Shown piece after piece: positions 5,225 through 8,538 of a stretch of 8,538 nucleotides of DNA. A program made the translations under genes and the position numbers. Under the pieces are notes generated by a model. The model did not search any database, was not told the DNA's origin, and was given only the letters and a program-made list of their open reading frames with translations. The first letter of the stretch is position 1. Each line of letters begins with the position of its first letter. This DNA is from Nanobdellota archaeon (lineage in GTDB: Archaea > Nanobdellota > Nanobdellia > SCGC-AAA011-G17 > VGLX01): the NCBI GenBank assembly GCA_030691925.1, contig JAUYDG010000159.1:1-8538 (forward strand), in the 5' to 3' direction.

Positions 5225-5803
5225 ATGATAAAAGACGAAAAGTTTAGGAAAATAAAAGATTTGGGTAAAGGGGAAATAGTAATGAAACTTCCAGGAACCG
5301 ATATCAAAATGCCCTATTCTGAAGGCAAAGCCTTTGTAAACAAAAAAGGGACTATAAGGTATAACGCGCTGAAAGTTTACGACGTAACTACAGAGTCAAC
5401 CGGCGAAGCAGAAGGGCTGATAGGATCCTTAGGTGAACAATTAGCAGAGCAGTTAAAAGACCCGACTGTAAAAGGGATTATACAGAAAATGATGGCTGAA
5501 GAAGACACCTACCTGTTCTTTTCTAAAACAAAAGATGGAAAAGACGCACTAACCCTGCCAAGCATGAAAGACACTGAGATAGACGACAAAAGCCTAGAAG
5601 GTTTTATAATCGGAGGCTACAGCACAGCAGGAAACAAGCTGCCAAGCTTAGAAAAGGTTTACGCATTCCATTTACAAGTAATCGCTGACAGAGACCTAAT
5701 AACAGATAGTGCAACTTTAGAAAAAGAAGTCATAAACCTAGTTCCGAAAGTAAATGGGCTGTATGAAAAAGTTGTAAAATTAATACAAGAATTAGGTTTA
5801 TAA
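5225..5803 (+). CDS. Hypothetical protein, 192 aa
   Basis: I do not recognise this protein. It looks soluble. It starts with a charged strand-rich region (about 1-55, including GKGEIVMKLPG and NKKGTIRYNALKVYDV), followed by a helical stretch (about 60-90, GLIGSLGEQLAEQL and VKGIIQKMM). A central part holds TYLFFSKTKDGKDALTL (about 94-110) and GFIIGGYS (about 126-133), and the protein ends in a helix, VNGLYEKVVKLIQELGL. It has no cysteines, no signal peptide and no membrane segment. The start is well set by GGAGGAGGG about 5 bases upstream. The gene converges on 5881-6642, and each has its own promoter. The strong Shine-Dalgarno site suggests it is well translated. Confidence 0.75.
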   Translation: MIKDEKFRKIKDLGKGEIVMKLPGTDIKMPYSEGKAFVNKKGTIRYNALKVYDVTTESTGEAEGLIGSLGEQLAEQLKDPTVKGIIQKMMAEEDTYLFFSKTKDGKDALTLPSMKDTEIDDKSLEGFIIGGYSTAGNKLPSLEKVYAFHLQVIADRDLITDSATLEKEVINLVPKVNGLYEKVVKLIQELGL

Positions 5804-5822
5804 TTTCTTATTTTTTATTTTT
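5804..5822 (+). terminator. T-rich terminator after the 192-aa gene
   Basis: The stop codon TAA at 5801-5803 is followed directly by a tract of T runs (TTTCTTATTTTTTATTTTT) with no stem, the usual archaeal intrinsic termination signal. On the other strand, TTTTTCC and TTTTTCG within 5841-5858 can serve the convergent gene. Confidence 0.6.
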
Positions 5823-5880
5823 GAAAACTGCGGATTAATGTTTACGAAAAATCTGGAAAAACCATGATAAAGATTAAAGA

Positions 5881-6642
5881 CTAGGTATAGTCTTCGATTT
5901 TAAGACTTCCTTTCTTTAATACTTTCTTAAGGTCTCCGAACATTGCCTTATGTAGTTTTTTTCTTTTAGAATTGTACTGGTTTGATTGGAGGTTTTGATC
6001 TTCCCATAGCACGTTTCCTTTATCATCCTTTTCTCTGAAGTGTTTTTTAAGTTCTGCATAGTCAGCAAATCTTTTGTCTATGGTTCCTAGGTATTCTTTT
6101 ATCAGCTCTTCTGCCGCGGGGTGATTTATATCCATGAGCCCGCATAGCTGGCCGAAAGTGGTTGAAGAGGCTCTGAATGTAAATCCTAGTTTGATCTGGC
6201 TTTCGTCAATAGGCAGCTTATCCTTATATTCTTCTTTAGTTTTAGGTATTGCCAAAATTTTCCCTTCGCTTTCTAAGCTCCTCAGTTGGAACAAACCTTC
6301 TGCTTTAGGTAAAAGAACCTCTATTAAGCTATTATCCCTTGATTTTAAACAAACTTTTACAGAATCGTCAAGGTATTCAATAACACTTTTTTCACATATT
6401 AAAGTGTGCGGAACCTTTATTGTATAATGGGTTGTTACGCTAAATTCAAAATGGGGCAGGTATCTGTGCTCTTCAGGACAATCGTGAGGGACTAACCCTA
6501 CAAGCCCATAATTTGAGAAAAAAATATAGTCATCAGAGCCTATACCTGAACCAAGTGAGCTGATTGGATACTTTTTTAATAAAGGAAAATCATCCGCCAA
6601 GTGTTTTTCTACGATTAATTTTTGAAGGCCTGTTTTTTCCAT
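5881..6642 (-). CDS. Hypothetical protein, 253 aa
   Basis: I do not recognise this protein. It is predicted soluble. Visible landmarks are a short glycine-rich loop GSGIGSDDYIFF (31-42), an aromatic and histidine-rich stretch (VPHDCPEEHRYLPHFEF, 51-67), a strand-rich middle (about 67-130), RASSTTFGQLCGLM (157-170), a helix with HPAAEELIKEYLG (174-186), and a lysine-rich C-terminal tail (226-248, SKRKKLHKAMFGDLKK) that could bind nucleic acid. Three cysteines are scattered rather than clustered. AGGAGG lies about 8 bases before the ATG at 6642, which fixes the start. The upstream region holds a conserved promoter dyad (6752-6780) and a TTTAAATA box (6711-6718). It may be specific to this lineage. 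Confidence 0.72.
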   Translation of the reverse strand: MEKTGLQKLIVEKHLADDFPLLKKYPISSLGSGIGSDDYIFFSNYGLVGLVPHDCPEEHRYLPHFEFSVTTHYTIKVPHTLICEKSVIEYLDDSVKVCLKSRDNSLIEVLLPKAEGLFQLRSLESEGKILAIPKTKEEYKDKLPIDESQIKLGFTFRASSTTFGQLCGLMDINHPAAEELIKEYLGTIDKRFADYAELKKHFREKDDKGNVLWEDQNLQSNQYNSKRKKLHKAMFGDLKKVLKKGSLKIEDYT

Positions 6643-6710
6643 TTTAGTTTCCTCCTGATAATCTTATAATAAAACCCTTTGTTATTGTTAAAGCATCGGG
6701 TTTAGGAAGG

Positions 6711-6780
6711 TATTTAAACTTTTTGAAAATCTTAATATCGCGGAGGTTTGATTTCTTAGAAAAAACGGAATATTTTCCGG
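6711..6780 (-). promoter_or_regulatory. Composite promoter block E with displaced TATA box
   Basis: Read leftward from 6780: CCGG, dyad GGAA-AATA-TTCC, GTTTTTTC, and the spacer TAAGAAATC, identical to block C. The expected TATA position holds AAACCTCCG instead. A GATATTAAG starts 41 bases from CCGG, one helical turn further than usual, and TTTAAATA lies at 6718-6711. Either could be the working TATA box for the gene starting at 6642. The dyad and tract are clear; which box is used is uncertain. Confidence 0.5.
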
Positions 6781-6812
6781 CTAAATATCCTTTTCTTTTA
6801 CGGAAATACATT

Positions 6813-6870
6813 CGTGCCACTTTGGGAAACGTTTAAAGTGATGTTAATGAGTTACGCAAACCAAATAAGA
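6813..6870. repeat. Intergenic repeat, copy 2
   Basis: Partner of the repeat at 3684-3743, with the same order of blocks (CGTGC, CACTT, GGGAAA, TTAA, GAGTTAC, CAAACC, AAATAA). It lies just beyond the stop of the leftward gene at 6885. CGGAAATACATTCGTGC at 6801-6817, at its left edge, resembles the start of promoter block F+, so block E may once have been two-sided like the region around 8143-8219. Confidence 0.45.
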
Positions 6871-6884
6871 AAACCTATTACTAG

Positions 6885-8051
6885 CTAAGAATTAAACCCT
6901 ACTTCCCTTAACAGGTCTTGCTCGTTCTTGTTAAGCCAGTTACAGACCTCTTGGTTCATAGCCTCAGATACGAAAAGATCCTTTAGAATTGCGAATTTTT
7001 TCTCTCTGCCCTCTTTCTGGAAAGAATCTATAAACCTTTTAGAATCAGTCTCATACCATAACCTATAATCAGACAGGTTCATCACATCCTTGAAGCCGAG
7101 GCTGAACAGGAAAGAGTCGTATTCAGGATTGCGGGACGGACAATCTTTCAACAGGTTGAGGACATTCTCTTTCTGGTATCCATCTAAAACTTCAAAGTAT
7201 TCCTTGAAGAACTTCCCTTGAGAGTACTCTTTCAGGAGGGTAGTATCAACATCCAATAAAGAAGGATGCATCTTCAACAATAGCTTGTTCGTTTCCACGT
7301 CCTGCTCTTCTGGAGGCAGGCTGAAAACGAACCTGAAAAAATCTGAATGATTGCTTAAACCTTTCATGAGCATGCTCGTATACTCGGTGCACACATCCAT
7401 GCCGTCGCTGAAAGCCCCGCACTTAATGTCCAGCCTTTTTAGCAATGAGTTGAGAAGGTCAAAGTCGTGGTTCTCTTTGGTAAACCCTTTAACCCTTATG
7501 TGCCTATGCTCTATAGGGTTTTGGACAAAATGACTTAAAAATTCCGGGTTCTGGAGAATACGGTCTATAGCCTTGTAAAGAGCCAAAAACTGCTTGGTGG
7601 AATAGATGTTGTAAATCTCCAGAAAGTTCTCGATTTTCAAGGATCCTATCGCTTCCCTCACTGCCACATCGCTGCACTTGTAAAACCTCTCTCTTATAGC
7701 CACACGCTCTTCACTCCCCAGGATAGCATAAGGAACAACATTGATGCCTAGATGGTGTTCACCCCAGCTTATAGGCTTGGAAGCGAATAAATAGTTAGCC
7801 TCATCAGAAACAATCCCTTTCAAGACATCCTCGATTGATTTCCCCGAATATTCCTTTTTCTCATACTCGCCCTGGGAAAAATATTTTTTGCCATATTTCT
7901 CATAATCTACGATTTTTGATTCCCCTGCAACATACGCAAGGTTTGCATTCCCGATAAGCCTGTCCTTATGGCTTTTGTCGAATACTACTGCCCTGCCAGA
8001 AGCTTCTACAAGCTTTTTTGTCAGCAGCCTTACAGCTTTTTCTTGTTCCAT
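6885..8051 (-). CDS. Hypothetical protein, 388 aa
   Basis: I do not recognise this protein. It appears soluble and mostly helical from about residue 110 on, with repeated amphipathic helices rich in leucine, phenylalanine and charge. The N-terminal part is more mixed (VVFDKSHKDRLIGNANLAYV at 22-41; SWGEHHLGINVVPYAILG at 95-112). GEHH and later HRHIRV (182-187) are histidine-containing clusters, but no catalytic family motif is evident. There is no signal peptide or membrane span. The start is set by GGAGG about 6 bases before the ATG at 8051. It is divergent from the winged-helix gene, and the shared intergenic region carries opposed copies of the promoter dyad, so the two may be co-regulated. 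A helical-repeat scaffold or binding protein is a guess from composition only. Confidence 0.72.
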   Translation of the reverse strand: MEQEKAVRLLTKKLVEASGRAVVFDKSHKDRLIGNANLAYVAGESKIVDYEKYGKKYFSQGEYEKKEYSGKSIEDVLKGIVSDEANYLFASKPISWGEHHLGINVVPYAILGSEERVAIRERFYKCSDVAVREAIGSLKIENFLEIYNIYSTKQFLALYKAIDRILQNPEFLSHFVQNPIEHRHIRVKGFTKENHDFDLLNSLLKRLDIKCGAFSDGMDVCTEYTSMLMKGLSNHSDFFRFVFSLPPEEQDVETNKLLLKMHPSLLDVDTTLLKEYSQGKFFKEYFEVLDGYQKENVLNLLKDCPSRNPEYDSFLFSLGFKDVMNLSDYRLWYETDSKRFIDSFQKEGREKKFAILKDLFVSEAMNQEVCNWLNKNEQDLLREVGFNS

Positions 8052-8142
8052 CTTCAGCCTCCACGAATCTCAGAACCCCTATTTGTAAAAGTACACTTGC
8101 GTGGCAGTTTTTAAGCTTTTTCTTTTCCGGAGCTAGTAGAAA

Positions 8143-8170
8143 GCTTAAGGAAAAAAGGAATATCTTCCGG
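8143..8170 (-). promoter_or_regulatory. Upstream dyad (block F-) facing the 388-aa gene
   Basis: Read leftward from 8170: CCGG, dyad GGAA-GATA-TTCC, then TTTTTTCC. There is no TATA box at the usual 31-base distance. The nearest candidate is CTTAAAAAC around 8107-8115, about 55 bases away, which would start transcription near 8085-8088. A second CCGGAAAAG lies at 8122-8130 on the same strand. Confidence 0.45.
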
Positions 8171-8178
8171 ATTTATTT

Positions 8179-8219
8179 TCCGGAAATCCTTCCATTTTTT
8201 CGTGCGAGAGTTTATTAAG
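8179..8219 (+). promoter_or_regulatory. Composite promoter block F+, upstream of the winged-helix gene
   Basis: CCGG opens at 8180. GGAA-ATCC-TTCC lies at 8182-8193 and is followed by ATTTTTTC, the 9-base spacer GTGCGAGAG, and TTTATTAAG at 8211-8219. CCGG to TATA is 31 bases. An ATG at 8241 lies 30 bases after the TATA start, exactly as in block A. Its dyad lies back to back with block F-, only about 10 bases apart. Confidence 0.65.
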
Positions 8220-8300
8220 AAGCCCTATTTATTGCAGGTTATGGAAAATCAAAGATTAACCGCTAATTTTAAATACCCCTATTATATAAGTATATATAAG

Positions 8301-8538
8301 ATGAAAAACGAAACAATTTTGCACAGCCCCACTTTGGAATCTGTAATCATGGTAGAGAAGATTATACAAAAACATAGCCAAGAATATGGAAAATATCAGT
8401 TATGGAAAAGACTGCCCAAAAAGATGATGTACCAAACATTCCAAACAATATTAGATTATTTAGAAGGATCTGGAAAAATAATAATTGACAAAGAGGGCAT
8501 AGTTATTTGGACTTATAACCCGGAAAGGATAAAGAAAT
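8301..8538 (+). CDS. Winged-helix-like archaeal DNA-binding protein, cut by the window end
   Basis: Seventy-nine codons are visible. ETILHSPTLESVIMVEKII at the start, ELWKRLPKKMM-like QLWKRLPKKMMYQTF in the middle, ILDYLEGSGKIIIDKEG and VIWTYNPE at the end form the helix-helix-wing pattern of small archaeal winged-helix proteins; the LPKKMMYQTF segment would be the recognition helix. I know this pattern from archaeal hypothetical proteins annotated as winged-helix or HTH. The start is ambiguous. ATG 8301 begins where the family usually begins and has TTTTAAATA (about 8268-8276) some 26-29 bases upstream. ATG 8241 is in frame, adds 20 residues (MENQRLTANF...) and lies 30 bases after block F+. 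Both would be leaderless. The protein probably continues for only a short distance beyond the window. Confidence 0.7.
   Translation, partial: MKNETILHSPTLESVIMVEKIIQKHSQEYGKYQLWKRLPKKMMYQTFQTILDYLEGSGKIIIDKEGIVIWTYNPERIKK

Noticed and set aside
6134..6427. Open frame of 97 codons on the plus strand opposite the 253-aa gene
   Set aside because: The leftward gene has a strong AGGAGG start site and promoter; this frame has neither.
7351..7533. Open frame of 60 codons opposite the 388-aa gene
   Set aside because: Antisense shadow with no start signals.
8018..8218. Open frame of 66 codons running through the divergent intergenic region
   Set aside because: It crosses the start of the leftward gene and both promoter dyads, and its C-terminal part simply translates the promoter block.
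1..8538. tRNA or rRNA genes
   Set aside because: No cloverleaf with T-loop GTTCRANNC and matching acceptor, and no rRNA-like conserved stretches, were seen on either strand by eye.

Overview
This window looks like a piece of an archaeal genome, most likely a small-genome DPANN-type lineage; that placement is inference. Supporting it are TATA-like boxes about 26-30 bases before several start codons (which suggests leaderless transcripts), Shine-Dalgarno sites such as AGGAG or GGAGG before other genes, T-rich 3' ends, and at the right edge a winged-helix protein of a kind I know from archaea. Most of the window is AT-rich. The dehydrogenase gene at 3754-5007 is visibly richer in G+C than the restriction-modification genes.

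Layout. 1-60 holds the start of a leftward gene that leaves the window. 221-475 encodes an unrecognised 84-residue protein. 571-2175 encodes a DNA methyltransferase with a DPFLGSGTT motif I and a TSPPY catalytic motif. It converges on 2219-2986, a TdeIII-like restriction endonuclease, and the two together form a type II restriction-modification system. 3001-3753 has no intact gene. It holds two opposed promoter-like blocks, four odd-length palindromes centred about 36 bases apart, a frameshifted remnant of a DUF1016 (YhcG-type) gene, and one copy of an intergenic repeat. 3754-5007 (leftward) encodes a saccharopine/lysine dehydrogenase-family enzyme. 5225-5803 (rightward) and 5881-6642 (leftward) encode unrecognised proteins, as does 6885-8051 (leftward). 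8301 to the end is the start of the winged-helix gene.

The most notable signal is a composite promoter block that recurs in intergenic regions on both strands. It consists of an upstream dyad GGAA-N4-TTCC, a CTTTTTTC-like pyrimidine tract, a 9-base spacer rich in GCGA or GAAA, and then TTAATAAAG or TTTATTAAG. In five copies the distance from the CCGG that opens the dyad to the TATA-like box is exactly 31 bases. The block precedes the 84-aa gene, the methyltransferase, the endonuclease region and the winged-helix gene, and a slightly altered copy precedes the dehydrogenase. It therefore looks like a genome-wide core promoter extension or a regulon site.

The second candidate for something undescribed is the palindrome array at 3186-3315, which lies just downstream of one such promoter block. 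The restriction-modification genes are the only set with a clear joint function. The other genes are mostly single units, each with its own promoter.
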